DNA of 64,000 bases from an uncultured Bacteroides sp. (GTDB taxonomy: Bacteria; Bacteroidota; Bacteroidia; Cytophagales; Cyclobacteriaceae). The stretch covers positions 1 to 64,000 of the forward strand of contig CABHOV010000035.1 of the NCBI GenBank assembly GCA_902168185.1. The letters are read 5' to 3'. The translations under genes were made by a program, and so were the position numbers. The notes under the pieces were generated by a model. It was not told where the DNA came from. It saw only the letters and a program-made list of their open reading frames with translations, and searched no databases. Numbering within the stretch: the first letter of the stretch is position 1; the number at the start of each line of letters is the position of its first letter. This document shows positions 1 through 9,072 of this stretch, piece by piece.

Positions 1-923
1 GTAAAAGAATTTTTGATAAAGCCAAGGAGATGGGTTATCAGCAAAATCTTTTTGCGAGCAATCTCAGACGAAGCAGAAGTAATACGATTGGTGTTATTGT
101 ACCGAGACTGAACAGTTATTTTATGTCAGCTGTGATTGCGGGTATGGAAAAGGTGGCGAACGCTGCGGGGTATAATTTGATCATCAGTCAATCAACAGAG
201 TCAAAAGAAAAAGAGCTTGCCAACATCAAGACTCTATATAATAGCCGCATTGACGGTTTACTTGTTTCACTTGCGTACGATTCAGAAAATATAGATCACT
301 TCGATCTATTCCTGAATAAAGGTATACCGCTTATTTTCTTTGATCGTGTTTTCGATCATCCACAATGTACCAGCATTGTAATCGACAACTATAAAGCAGG
401 ATATGAAATTACCAATCATCTCATCCGCCAGGGAAGCAAACGCATCGCGCATATTACTGCAAGCATCAAGCGAAATGTATATGCTGACCGGTTGAGAGGC
501 TATCGCGATGCATTGGCAGATCACGGTATACTATATGACGAGAAACTCATTTTCTTTTGCAACCTGAGCGAGCTGGCTGGCGCTCAAGTAACGCAACGTA
601 TACTAGAGATGGACGAACTGCCGGATGGTATATTTGCTGCCAACGATACAACTGCCGTAAGCTGCATTCGTACATTGAAGCAGGCTGGTATAAAAATACC
701 GGAACAAATTACCGTTGCCGGATTCAACAACGATCCTTTATCGAAGGTGATCGAGCCGAATCTTACCACAATGAATTACCCCGGACAGGAAATGGGCGAA
801 CTTGCCGCAGCTACGCTGATCCGGAAACTGGATACAAAAGAAGGCACAAGTCTTAATACGATTGTGCTTCATCATAATCTGATCGTACGCGAGTCGTCTC
901 AACGAAAAGGAGCCGATTCGTAA
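1..923 (+). CDS. LacI-family transcriptional regulator, 5' end outside window
   Basis: The reading frame is open from the window edge, so the N-terminal helix-turn-helix lies upstream. The first visible residues are the hinge-helix region typical of LacI proteins (RIFDKAKEMGY, then ASNLRRSRSNTIGVIVP). A periplasmic-binding-protein-like sugar-sensing domain of about 270 residues follows, including the FAANDTTA and VAGFNNDP segments usual for this family. An internal ATG at 30 is not the real start, because the frame continues upstream with family-like sequence. The next gene, a GH67 alpha-glucuronidase, starts 21 bp downstream on the same strand. A role in sensing a xylan- or glucuronate-derived sugar is therefore likely, but this is inferred from context. 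AAACG-centred sites upstream of the beta-glucan genes could be targets of this or another LacI protein. Confidence 0.9.
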   Translation, partial: KRIFDKAKEMGYQQNLFASNLRRSRSNTIGVIVPRLNSYFMSAVIAGMEKVANAAGYNLIISQSTESKEKELANIKTLYNSRIDGLLVSLAYDSENIDHFDLFLNKGIPLIFFDRVFDHPQCTSIVIDNYKAGYEITNHLIRQGSKRIAHITASIKRNVYADRLRGYRDALADHGILYDEKLIFFCNLSELAGAQVTQRILEMDELPDGIFAANDTTAVSCIRTLKQAGIKIPEQITVAGFNNDPLSKVIEPNLTTMNYPGQEMGELAAATLIRKLDTKEGTSLNTIVLHHNLIVRESSQRKGADS

Positions 924-944
924 TACATTAAAGACCCTCTATAT

Positions 945-3122
945 ATGATTTTTACCCGATACTTCCTTCGCGTGTTCCTGATAGCACTGTTTTGCACCAG
1001 CGCTGCCGTTGTATATAGCGAAGATGGCTATCGACTTTGGATGCGATACGATAAGATCACAACAGTAGCGGTTGCAAAAAAATATCAATCGCTTGCTACT
1101 TCAGTGCTACTGGAAAAAGAGTCTGCGACGCTATTGATCGCTCAGAAGGAACTTCAACTGGCTTTACAGGGATTTCTGCAAACAACAATTCCGGTTAGTA
1201 AAACTATTCAACCGGGCGCTATAGTTCTGGGAACTCCTTCCTCTTCGTCCATCATTTCATCGCTAGGTATATCTGAAAAACTAAAAGCTTTGGGCAAGGA
1301 AGCCTTTGTAATTTTTAGTGTTGTTATAAAGAATAAGCCTTGTACCGTGATCGCTGCCAACCATGATATAGGTGTATTATACGGAACATTTCATTTTATA
1401 CGGCTGCTCCAAACACAACAGTCTATTGAAAAACTATCCGTTGTAAGTGTACCGGCTATTGGTCATCGCCTCCTGAATCATTGGGATAATCTCGACCGAA
1501 CGGTTGAGCGCGGTTATGCTGGTTTTTCTTTGTGGGATTGGCATAAGCTCCCGGTCTACATTGATCCACGGTATATAGCTTATGCGCGTGCCAATGCATC
1601 CATTGGTATAAATGGTACTGTACTGACAAATGTGAATGCAAATGCACAGGTTTTAACGGAGCCCTATCTGAAAAAAGTTGCAGCCCTTGCAAATGTATTC
1701 CGTCCGTACGGCATTAAAGTATACCTGACAGCACGGTTTAGCGCACCAGTAGAAATCGGTGGACTCACCACCGCTGATCCATTGGACAGTGCTGTACAGG
1801 CATGGTGGAAAAAGAAGGTTGATGAAATATATACCTATATACCGGACTTCGGTGGCTTCCTGGTAAAGGCCAACTCAGAAGGACAGCCTGGTCCACAGAA
1901 TTATAATCGCAATCATGCGGATGGTGCGAATGTTCTGGCCAAGGCACTTGCGCCTCACAACGGTATCGTTATGTGGCGCGCTTTTGTATATAGCAATGAA
2001 GTTCCGGAAGACCGTGCAAAGCAAGCTTACAATGAATTCAAACCATTGGACGGCACCTTTGAAAAAAATGTATTGGTGCAAGTAAAGAATGGCCCTATTG
2101 ATTTTCAACCGCGCGAACCTTTTCATCCGCTCTTTGGCGCTATGCCGAAAACTCCGCTCATGATGGAGTTTCAACTTACACAAGAGTATCTCGGCTTTGC
2201 AACGCACCTGGTATATCTTGCTCCGCTGTTTAAAGAATGCCTCGATGCTGATACCTATGCGAAAGGCAAAGGCTCGACAGTCTCACATGTAATTGACGGT
2301 TCCCTTGAAAATCATACGCTCACGGGTATAGCCGGAGTTGCTAACATTGGCAATGATCGTAACTGGACGGGCCATCCTTTTGCACAGGCAAACTGGTATG
2401 CCTTGGGAAGATTAGCGTGGAACCCATCGCTGTCATCTGAAACCATTGCTGAAGAATGGATCCGCGCTACGTTTTCCAATAACGAAAATGTAGTCAGCAC
2501 ACTGAAAAATGTTATGCTCGCTTCACGCGAAGTAACGGTACGCTATATGACACCCCTGGGGTTACATCACATTATGGGATGGAATCATCACTACGGCCCC
2601 GGACCATGGATCAAAGACAAGCCACGCGCAGATTGGACATCGGTATATTACCACCAGGCAGACAGCCTTGGTATAGGATTCAACCGTACGGCTACTGGCA
2701 GCAAAGCGCTACTACAATATACACCGGAAGTGCAAAAGATATATAGCACACCGGGTAATTGCCCAGAAGAATATCTATTATGGTTCAATCATGTCGGGTG
2801 GGATCATCGCATGAAATCAGGAAGAACGTTGTGGGATGAACTCTGCCATCATTACTATGCCGGTGCGGATTCGGTGGCGTGGATGCAACAACAATGGGAT
2901 TCTATACATAAGCATATCGATGCAGAACGATATCAGCAGGTTAAAGCACTGCTTGCCATTCAATACCAGGAAGCGATCTGGTGGCGAAATGCATGCGTAC
3001 TATACTTTCAGACTTTCTCTAAGCGAGATATACCTACCGGGTTAACCAAACCTGATCAATCACTAGATTATTATCAAAGCCTTGAATTTCCATTTGCACC
3101 GGGTATAAAACCGAAGTGGTAA
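945..3122 (+). CDS. GH67 alpha-glucuronidase
   Basis: A 725-residue secreted enzyme, close to the usual GH67 length of about 700. A hydrophobic signal peptide occupies roughly residues 1-26. The family hallmark RLLNHWDNLDRTVERGYAG is present near residue 170. Acidic residues expected at the GH67 active site are visible in KANSEGQPGP (acid), NGPIDFQPREP and LMMEFQLTQEY (base pair). GH67 enzymes remove 4-O-methyl-glucuronic acid from the non-reducing end of xylo-oligosaccharides, here probably in the periplasm. The gene lies between a LacI regulator and an SDR dehydrogenase on the same strand with gaps of 21 and 31 bp, so the three may form an operon. The rest of a glucuronoxylan locus would be expected to the left of the window. 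Confidence 0.93.
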   Translation: MIFTRYFLRVFLIALFCTSAAVVYSEDGYRLWMRYDKITTVAVAKKYQSLATSVLLEKESATLLIAQKELQLALQGFLQTTIPVSKTIQPGAIVLGTPSSSSIISSLGISEKLKALGKEAFVIFSVVIKNKPCTVIAANHDIGVLYGTFHFIRLLQTQQSIEKLSVVSVPAIGHRLLNHWDNLDRTVERGYAGFSLWDWHKLPVYIDPRYIAYARANASIGINGTVLTNVNANAQVLTEPYLKKVAALANVFRPYGIKVYLTARFSAPVEIGGLTTADPLDSAVQAWWKKKVDEIYTYIPDFGGFLVKANSEGQPGPQNYNRNHADGANVLAKALAPHNGIVMWRAFVYSNEVPEDRAKQAYNEFKPLDGTFEKNVLVQVKNGPIDFQPREPFHPLFGAMPKTPLMMEFQLTQEYLGFATHLVYLAPLFKECLDADTYAKGKGSTVSHVIDGSLENHTLTGIAGVANIGNDRNWTGHPFAQANWYALGRLAWNPSLSSETIAEEWIRATFSNNENVVSTLKNVMLASREVTVRYMTPLGLHHIMGWNHHYGPGPWIKDKPRADWTSVYYHQADSLGIGFNRTATGSKALLQYTPEVQKIYSTPGNCPEEYLLWFNHVGWDHRMKSGRTLWDELCHHYYAGADSVAWMQQQWDSIHKHIDAERYQQVKALLAIQYQEAIWWRNACVLYFQTFSKRDIPTGLTKPDQSLDYYQSLEFPFAPGIKPKW

Positions 3123-3153
3123 AGGTGGTTATTTATACATTCCAATAACATTC

Positions 3154-3903
3154 ATGAAGACAACTACAGCTAAAATTGCTATCGTAACCGGCGGGGGCTC
3201 CGGCCTTGGCCTGGCGATTGCCCATAAATTTGTTCAACAGAACATTCGCACCATCATTACCGGACGCAATGAAGATAAATTAAATCAAGCAGCGAAAGAG
3301 CTCGGAGACCTATGTATACCGCTCGCGTTTGACATGAACGATCTTTCACTGATTCCGCAGAAAGTAAAATATATACAAGAGACGTATGGCGCTATTGATG
3401 TACTGGTGAACAATGCCGGAATCAATCTAAAAAAAGATTTGGTAGACGTTACGGATGCAGAATTCCAAAATATACTTCAAACCAACGTATTGGGTGTATT
3501 TGCAATAAGTCGTGAAGTAGCAAAAATCATGTTAGCACAATCTCACGGCTCTATTATTAACATCAGTTCGATGGCATCGCAGTACGGTATACCAAAAGTG
3601 ATTGCCTATACAGCTTCCAAAAGTGCTATAGAAGGAATGACACGCGCCATGGCTGTTGAACTTTCACCGGCAGGTATTCGCGTCAATTGCATAGCACCTG
3701 GTTTTATCGCTACCAAGATGTCGGCTACTGCACTCAACAACGATCCGGAAAGAAAAGACCGTGTATTAAAGCGAACGCCTATGGGCAAACTCGGTATACC
3801 TGAAGATATAGCGAACACTGCATACTTCCTCGTCTCCGATGCATCTGCTTTTATTACTGGTACGGTGATACCAGTGGATGGAGGAAACTCAATCGGGTTT
3901 TGA
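3154..3903 (+). CDS. SDR-family NAD(P)-dependent oxidoreductase
   Basis: A 249-residue classical short-chain dehydrogenase. The nucleotide-binding motif TGGGSGLG lies at residues 12-19 and NNAG at 86-89. The catalytic triad fits S139, Y152 and K156 (YTASK). The C-terminal segment ITGTVIPVDGG is typical of the gluconate 5-dehydrogenase, 3-oxoacyl-ACP reductase and KduD-like branch. No signal peptide is present, so it is cytoplasmic. Its place 31 bp after the GH67 gene suggests it oxidises or reduces a uronate-derived sugar acid, for example as a mannonate/fructuronate oxidoreductase. The exact substrate cannot be read from the sequence. Confidence 0.88.
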   Translation: MKTTTAKIAIVTGGGSGLGLAIAHKFVQQNIRTIITGRNEDKLNQAAKELGDLCIPLAFDMNDLSLIPQKVKYIQETYGAIDVLVNNAGINLKKDLVDVTDAEFQNILQTNVLGVFAISREVAKIMLAQSHGSIINISSMASQYGIPKVIAYTASKSAIEGMTRAMAVELSPAGIRVNCIAPGFIATKMSATALNNDPERKDRVLKRTPMGKLGIPEDIANTAYFLVSDASAFITGTVIPVDGGNSIGF

Positions 3904-3929
3904 AATCTGTAGCTTTTAAAGTATAAGCT

Positions 3930-4083
3930 TTGAGCTGTGAATTTACGGGCAGCTTCTTCTTGTCTGCTGATTAGTAATCTATATACCTATATGTATTGCT
4001 CTTGAACCTCGCTCCTATGTCCAAAAGTCTACTAATTAAGTACAGAGAATTTGTAATCCGTAACTCACAGCTCGTAGCTCAAA
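3930..4083. repeat. Separated inverted repeat between convergent genes
   Basis: In the convergent gap between the SDR gene and the GH16 gene, TTTGAGCTGTGA at 3930-3941 is mirrored by TCACAGCTC (4065-4073) and AGCTCAAA (4076-4083). The arms are about 120 bp apart, too far for a simple terminator. This may be a palindromic intergenic repeat element. Nothing coding is visible in this gap. Confidence 0.3.
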
Positions 4084-4095
4084 GTATGCAGCGCG

Positions 4096-4875
4096 TTACT
4101 GATAAACGCGCACATAATCCACCACCATGCGCTGTGGCCAGATGCTTGGATCTATACCTTCTTTTCCACCCCAGTTTCCACCAACTGCTATATTCATGAT
4201 GAGGTAAAAGGGTTGATCGAATGGCCAGCCTTTGTAGTCATCCTTCGGATCGCGTGGTACGGAATGATATACTTTATTGTCAATGAGAAAATCCATTTTA
4301 TTCTCGCTCCAGTCAACGGCATATACATGAAACGCATCCTGTGCATCGGGTATAGTAATCTTACCTTCTTTCTGTGTTTGCTTAATGTGATTATAGGCTT
4401 CCGTATGAATTGTACCGTGGATAACGCCAGGGTCATATCCCACATGTTCCATGATGTCGACTTCTCCACTTGCCGGCCATCCACCATATTTCCAATCGGT
4501 AGAGAGCATCCATATAGCGGGCCAGGTTCCTTTGCCTTTTGGCAACTTCGCTTTTACCTCAATGCGGGCATACTTCCAATCACCTTTTTTCTTTGAAATA
4601 ATGCGTGAAGATGTATAGGGTTTATTTCCCAAAGAATCACGATGCGCTTCAAGGATAAGTTGCCCGTTTTCTACGCGTACGTTCCTGGAATCTTTCGTAT
4701 AGTATTGTTGCTCATTATTTCCCCAGCCATCTTTGTCACCTATATCATAGGACCATTTAGTTGTATCCGGGGCACCGGTATATTCGAACTCATCACTCCA
4801 GACAAGTTTCCGTCTGCTTTTACTTGCTGACACTAATAGCAGCAAGCAAACTGATAAGGTTAAAATCAAACGCAT
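4096..4875 (-). CDS. GH16 endo-beta-glucanase (laminarinase-like)
   Basis: A 259-residue secreted enzyme consisting of a signal peptide (about residues 1-18) and a single GH16 domain. The GH16 active-site motif ExDxxE is present as GEVDIME, giving nucleophile E138, D140 and acid/base E143. Aromatic subsite regions (WGNNEQQYY, WPAIWML, GGNWGGKEG) match laminarinase-like GH16 enzymes. It is the last gene of a leftward SusC-SusD-SGBP-GH16-GH16 operon, 79 bp after the other GH16. It probably cuts beta-1,3- or mixed-linkage glucan internally. No lipobox is seen, unlike its neighbour, so it is probably periplasmic or secreted. Confidence 0.92.
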   Translation of the reverse strand: MRLILTLSVCLLLLVSASKSRRKLVWSDEFEYTGAPDTTKWSYDIGDKDGWGNNEQQYYTKDSRNVRVENGQLILEAHRDSLGNKPYTSSRIISKKKGDWKYARIEVKAKLPKGKGTWPAIWMLSTDWKYGGWPASGEVDIMEHVGYDPGVIHGTIHTEAYNHIKQTQKEGKITIPDAQDAFHVYAVDWSENKMDFLIDNKVYHSVPRDPKDDYKGWPFDQPFYLIMNIAVGGNWGGKEGIDPSIWPQRMVVDYVRVYQ

Positions 4876-4954
4876 AGTATTATGGTTAAAATGAGTCCCT
4901 CCTTATACCTATATAGGTAATCAGATAAAGACATATAGTTTTTATTTGATCCGG

Positions 4955-6076
4955 CTATTGAAACATCCGGATATAGTCTACGACCATGTGTTGAGGAAAA
5001 GATGTAGACGCATCCGGATTTCCGGGCCATTTTCCTCCTACAGCTACATTAAAGATAAAAAAGAATTTCTCGTGAAATTCACTTAATCCTGCTGGTGTGG
5101 TATCGATAACATTGAATTGTACATCATCTACATACCAGGTAATTTTTGAAGCAGTCCAGACAATTGAGAATACATGAAATTGATCGTTAAAAATTCCACT
5201 GCTCAATTTATAGTCGTCACCATAATCAGCATGGTTGCCACCTTCATCCCAATGAACTGTACCATATACTGTATTATCTTTACCTGTACCACCTACCAAT
5301 TCCATAATATCAATCTCACCGCACTTCGGCCAGCTTACAGTATTTATATTCTCGCCTAACATCCACAATGCAGGCCATATACCTTGACCTTTTGGCAAGG
5401 CTGCACGAATATCCACTCTGCCATACTTGAATGTTTTCTTTCCGTTTGTGATGATGCGTGACGATGTATAGTTACTGCCTTGAAACGATTCCTTCCTGGC
5501 CGTGATGATCAGATGACCATCTTTTACGGTAGTATTTTCGGGGCGATAATATTGCAATTCATTATTTCCCCAACCGTTCGTGCCGTTTCCGATTTCGTGT
5601 GTCCAGTCCGTTGTATTGAGTGTTGTTCCGTCAAACTCATCTCGCCATACCAGGGTCATACCATTGTAGGTCTCCGGTGTGCTATATCCTGTAGTGGGAA
5701 TGATAACCTCACCACTATTCGACCCAACGACAACAGTCACCTGCTTCGTCTGTGAAACAAAATCTGAGTTTGTAACGTGTGCCTGAACCAACACCGTGTA
5801 CGTTCCGGAGGATGTATAGGTATGCGTTGCTTTACCATCGGTCACTTTCAAAGGTGTTTCCGAAGTACTTTCACCGAAATATATAGTATAAAAGTTAACA
5901 TTGGTGGCCGATGCAGCAACCGATACAAGCCCTGATCCATTGTCACTTACGGTAACACTCACCTGAAGATTGGATGGCAATGTTAACTGCTGATCTTCGT
6001 TATCTCCTCCACATCCCATACATACCACCATGGCGATGAGTATATATGTGAATGATGCTTTCAGTCTTTTTATCAT
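4955..6076 (-). CDS. GH16 endo-beta-glucanase, lipoprotein with N-terminal Ig/PKD-like domain
   Basis: A 373-residue protein. A lipoprotein signal peptide ends at C22 (MVVCMGC followed by GGD, suited to surface export). A PKD/Ig-like domain spans about residues 33-120 and a GH16 domain about 135-373. The catalytic motif GEIDIME gives E254, D256 and E259. WGNNELQYY and WPALWML are shared with the neighbouring GH16. As a surface lipoprotein it would make the first cut in beta-1,3-glucan before uptake by the SusCD pair encoded upstream in the same operon. It lies 68 bp after the PKD glycan-binding protein gene. Confidence 0.92.
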   Translation of the reverse strand: MIKRLKASFTYILIAMVVCMGCGGDNEDQQLTLPSNLQVSVTVSDNGSGLVSVAASATNVNFYTIYFGESTSETPLKVTDGKATHTYTSSGTYTVLVQAHVTNSDFVSQTKQVTVVVGSNSGEVIIPTTGYSTPETYNGMTLVWRDEFDGTTLNTTDWTHEIGNGTNGWGNNELQYYRPENTTVKDGHLIITARKESFQGSNYTSSRIITNGKKTFKYGRVDIRAALPKGQGIWPALWMLGENINTVSWPKCGEIDIMELVGGTGKDNTVYGTVHWDEGGNHADYGDDYKLSSGIFNDQFHVFSIVWTASKITWYVDDVQFNVIDTTPAGLSEFHEKFFFIFNVAVGGKWPGNPDASTSFPQHMVVDYIRMFQ

Positions 6077-6144
6077 TTGATCTACTTTTCAATGTTTAAA
6101 AATATCCTGGAGAACAAATTCATTCTCCAGGATAGTATACCAGT

Positions 6145-7566
6145 TTACTGTGGCAATAATGAGAAATCGTCTATGAAGAAGATACCACCTGTAAAGATCG
6201 CTTCTCCGCCAATCTGTACTACTACTCTATCGAAATCTTCCCGTGTAGCAAATGCGCTGAAGTCAAATGTCAGTTCAAGCCACTTATCGGTTTGCAGGTT
6301 CTTCTGAATCACCTCCGCCTGCGTTGTATATGCGTTCCCACCGAGATCCGAGTTCTGTAATTTCACAGACACTTGTTTCTGCAGTGTATTATACGCCTGC
6401 CACGATTCGCCTCCTGTTGTGGTATAATCGTTATAGCTTGGAATAAACACTTTCAATTTAAATATGTGACGCGCACGGATATCCATTTTATAGTCTAGTT
6501 GCACTTGCACGTTCGCATATTCACCAGCCTGTCCGTTGGCTTTCGTGTACTTACCAACTTTTGCCGATTCGTTAATCGGTACCGGTGCAGGATTATCGTA
6601 GGCTACGATCGATCCGTTGCCATCATTCACAAAGTTAAAGTTGCCAGTGCCATCAAAGTTCTGATATATATCTTCGATTTTATACTCAGGAGGATCAACC
6701 GGTTCGGTATACCCCTCCGGTATCAGGCGAAGATACCATGCAAAAGCGGCATTCGCAGCATCCGTATAGCGAAGGAAAAGTTGATTCTCTTCAATGACCA
6801 GGATTTCATATGTTGTTGTTCCTGTATAATAACCGATGAATCCTCCGGTAGAGATATTCAGGAATTGTTTTCCATTCGTTTCAGAAACTGACCATGTCAA
6901 ATCCGTTGGTGCATTGAACGGCGCGGTGAAGTCACCTTTATTCGCATATGAACCTGGAAAATTACTAGCCTGTTGCGTATTGATGAATACATCACCATTG
7001 GTAGTTTGCGTATAGGAGAAAGCTGCAAGCTTGAAGGTATATTTATCATCATACAAACCTGCACCTTCCTTTTCATTAGCACCGGCCTTATACCAATCAG
7101 GGGCACTTGACTCAACGGGACCTAATCCAAGGTGTGCCGCTTTGAGTGCATCCACTACCCATGTTTTTCCACCCGGTGCACTATTACCACCTGTTAACAT
7201 ATTATATACTGGTATATCCAATAGTGTTGGGTCTGTTTCCGCAATGTCTACAGTTTGGGAATAAGATATACTTCCACCGGCCGTATATACTGTAAGTGTA
7301 ACATCATACGTCCCTTTCACTGGGAAAGTACCTTTTACATTATCACCTTGAGCCGTTGTACCATTGCCAAAATCCCACTTCTTTAAAAAAGCAGAAGATG
7401 TAGCTGTGAAATTCAAGATGTTGTCATTTTCAGTGCTTGGTGAAAATGTGAAGGCTGCATCCGCTTCAGTCGGTACCTGCCCGAGCTCGGCATCGTCTTC
7501 CTTACAGGCAAACAGGAATACTTGTATACTCAGTATCCACAGAATGTTATATATTAATTTCTTCAT
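6145..7566 (-). CDS. PKD-domain surface glycan-binding lipoprotein (SusE/F position)
   Basis: A 473-residue lipoprotein whose signal ends in LFAC with lipidated C21, followed by KEDDAE, a typical Bacteroidota lipoprotein export signal. A PKD domain lies at about residues 35-110 (WDFGNGT and GTYDVTLTVY). The middle part resembles SusE/F-type outer-membrane proteins. The last 170 residues form a beta-rich module, possibly CBM4-like, ending in FFIDDFSLLPQ. No catalytic motif was seen. It lies between SusD and the two GH16 genes, so it probably holds beta-glucan chains at the cell surface. Confidence 0.8.
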   Translation of the reverse strand: MKKLIYNILWILSIQVFLFACKEDDAELGQVPTEADAAFTFSPSTENDNILNFTATSSAFLKKWDFGNGTTAQGDNVKGTFPVKGTYDVTLTVYTAGGSISYSQTVDIAETDPTLLDIPVYNMLTGGNSAPGGKTWVVDALKAAHLGLGPVESSAPDWYKAGANEKEGAGLYDDKYTFKLAAFSYTQTTNGDVFINTQQASNFPGSYANKGDFTAPFNAPTDLTWSVSETNGKQFLNISTGGFIGYYTGTTTYEILVIEENQLFLRYTDAANAAFAWYLRLIPEGYTEPVDPPEYKIEDIYQNFDGTGNFNFVNDGNGSIVAYDNPAPVPINESAKVGKYTKANGQAGEYANVQVQLDYKMDIRARHIFKLKVFIPSYNDYTTTGGESWQAYNTLQKQVSVKLQNSDLGGNAYTTQAEVIQKNLQTDKWLELTFDFSAFATREDFDRVVVQIGGEAIFTGGIFFIDDFSLLPQ

Positions 7567-7590
7567 AACTATATTTTCAAAGGTCTAGTA

Positions 7591-9069
7591 TTAATAACCA
7601 TCATTTTGAATCCATCCTGCTCCGGCCAAGTCAATCTCGTCTTGTGGAAGCGGGAACAATTCATTCTTATCCGTCTGAAATCCTTGAATCTCAGTCGCTG
7701 CTCTGCCTGTGCGTACAAGGTCAAAGAAGTGAAGGCCTTCGCCTGCAAACTCAACTCTGCGCTCATGATATATAGCTTGCGTCAATGCTGCGCCTGAAAG
7801 ATTTACCGGATCCATATCAACACGGTCTCTTACTTCGTTCAGATATTGTCTGGCCAACGCATCGTTGGGAGATGCTTTACGGTTGTGTGCTTCTGCCGCC
7901 ATCAGCAATACATCTGCATAGCGAATCACTTTGTGATTCACAGGGCTGGTAAGATCATCATCACCGGCACCTAGCTCATCGGCACGCTTGATATATTTAT
8001 TGTTATAGAAGCCAGTATGACCACCGCCACCAATAACATATTTTACAGAAGCAGGATCTTCCTGACTATTTTTAAAAGCTTCTATATCCAGGATGGAAGC
8101 TTCGAGTCGTGGATCACCCGTTTCAAATTCATTTACCAAATCCTGTGTCGGTAAATTATAGCTGTTACCATCACGGTATATAGGGCCTTCGTATCCACGG
8201 ATACCATGAAAACCTACGGCAGCAAAACCTTCGAGGCAAACAAAGCATCCGTACCCTCCCCCTTCTATACCTACATATTCAATATCAAATACTGTTTCGC
8301 TATTGCCTTCGTTCACGACTCTGAAAAGTGTGCTGAAATCACCGAACAATTCATAAGGACCTTCGTTGATCACGCGATCTAATACTTCTGCTGATTCTGT
8401 GAATTTATTCTGGTATAGATATACTTTGCCAAGCAGTGACAGTGCTGCACCTTTCGTGATTCTTCCTTTTACAGTAGTTGTCCACGCAAGTGTTTCAGCC
8501 GCAGCAGTCAGATCTTTTTCAATCTGTGCATATACTTCTGCTGCAGGAGTACGTTGCTGTGAAGCAATTTCACTGGATGAAAGTCTCTTGTCGATGATCA
8601 ACGGTACATCACCAAAGAATTTTACAAGTTCAAAGTAATAATACGCGCGCAAAAATGCAGCTTCTGCCAGAATTCGGTCTTTACCCTCAAACTCCAGTTT
8701 GTCTTTATGCTCGTAGATATAGTTTACGCGTGTGATACCGGTATACATCCAACGAAAAATGCTTCGTAACTCGTTGCTTACACCACCGTGTGTCATCGCA
8801 TCGATCTGGTGAAGTCCTTCGCTATCCGTAACACTTTCACCACCTGCTATAGAATTATCCGAAGCAATCTCACCGATCCAGATGTCGAGATAGGACGTCT
8901 GCATCAGGTCGTATGCACCGGTAAGGGCGCGTTCATAATCGCTGGCACTTTTAAAGAAGTTATCCGCATCGATTGAATACTCAGGATCAATGTCTACATA
9001 GTTATCGCAGCTTAACGACATCGAGGTAATAGCTGCAATTAATATTGATGTTTTAAAGAAATTCTTCAT
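7591..9069 (-). CDS. SusD/RagB-family outer-membrane lipoprotein 1
   Basis: A 492-residue SusD homologue. The lipoprotein signal ends at C21 (SLSC then DNYVDIDPE). TPR-like helices and the usual SusD segments are visible: AEAAFLRAYYYFELVKFFGDVPL, ITKGAALSLLGKVYLYQ and, near the C-terminus, YHERRVEFAGEGLHFFDLVRTG. SusD proteins cap the SusC transporter and capture glycans. The gene begins 3 bp after the SusC1 stop codon, so the two are translated together. The substrate is inferred to be a beta-1,3-glucan from the neighbouring GH16 and GH5 enzymes. Confidence 0.95.
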   Translation of the reverse strand: MKNFFKTSILIAAITSMSLSCDNYVDIDPEYSIDADNFFKSASDYERALTGAYDLMQTSYLDIWIGEIASDNSIAGGESVTDSEGLHQIDAMTHGGVSNELRSIFRWMYTGITRVNYIYEHKDKLEFEGKDRILAEAAFLRAYYYFELVKFFGDVPLIIDKRLSSSEIASQQRTPAAEVYAQIEKDLTAAAETLAWTTTVKGRITKGAALSLLGKVYLYQNKFTESAEVLDRVINEGPYELFGDFSTLFRVVNEGNSETVFDIEYVGIEGGGYGCFVCLEGFAAVGFHGIRGYEGPIYRDGNSYNLPTQDLVNEFETGDPRLEASILDIEAFKNSQEDPASVKYVIGGGGHTGFYNNKYIKRADELGAGDDDLTSPVNHKVIRYADVLLMAAEAHNRKASPNDALARQYLNEVRDRVDMDPVNLSGAALTQAIYHERRVEFAGEGLHFFDLVRTGRAATEIQGFQTDKNELFPLPQDEIDLAGAGWIQNDGY

Positions 9070-9072
9070 GGT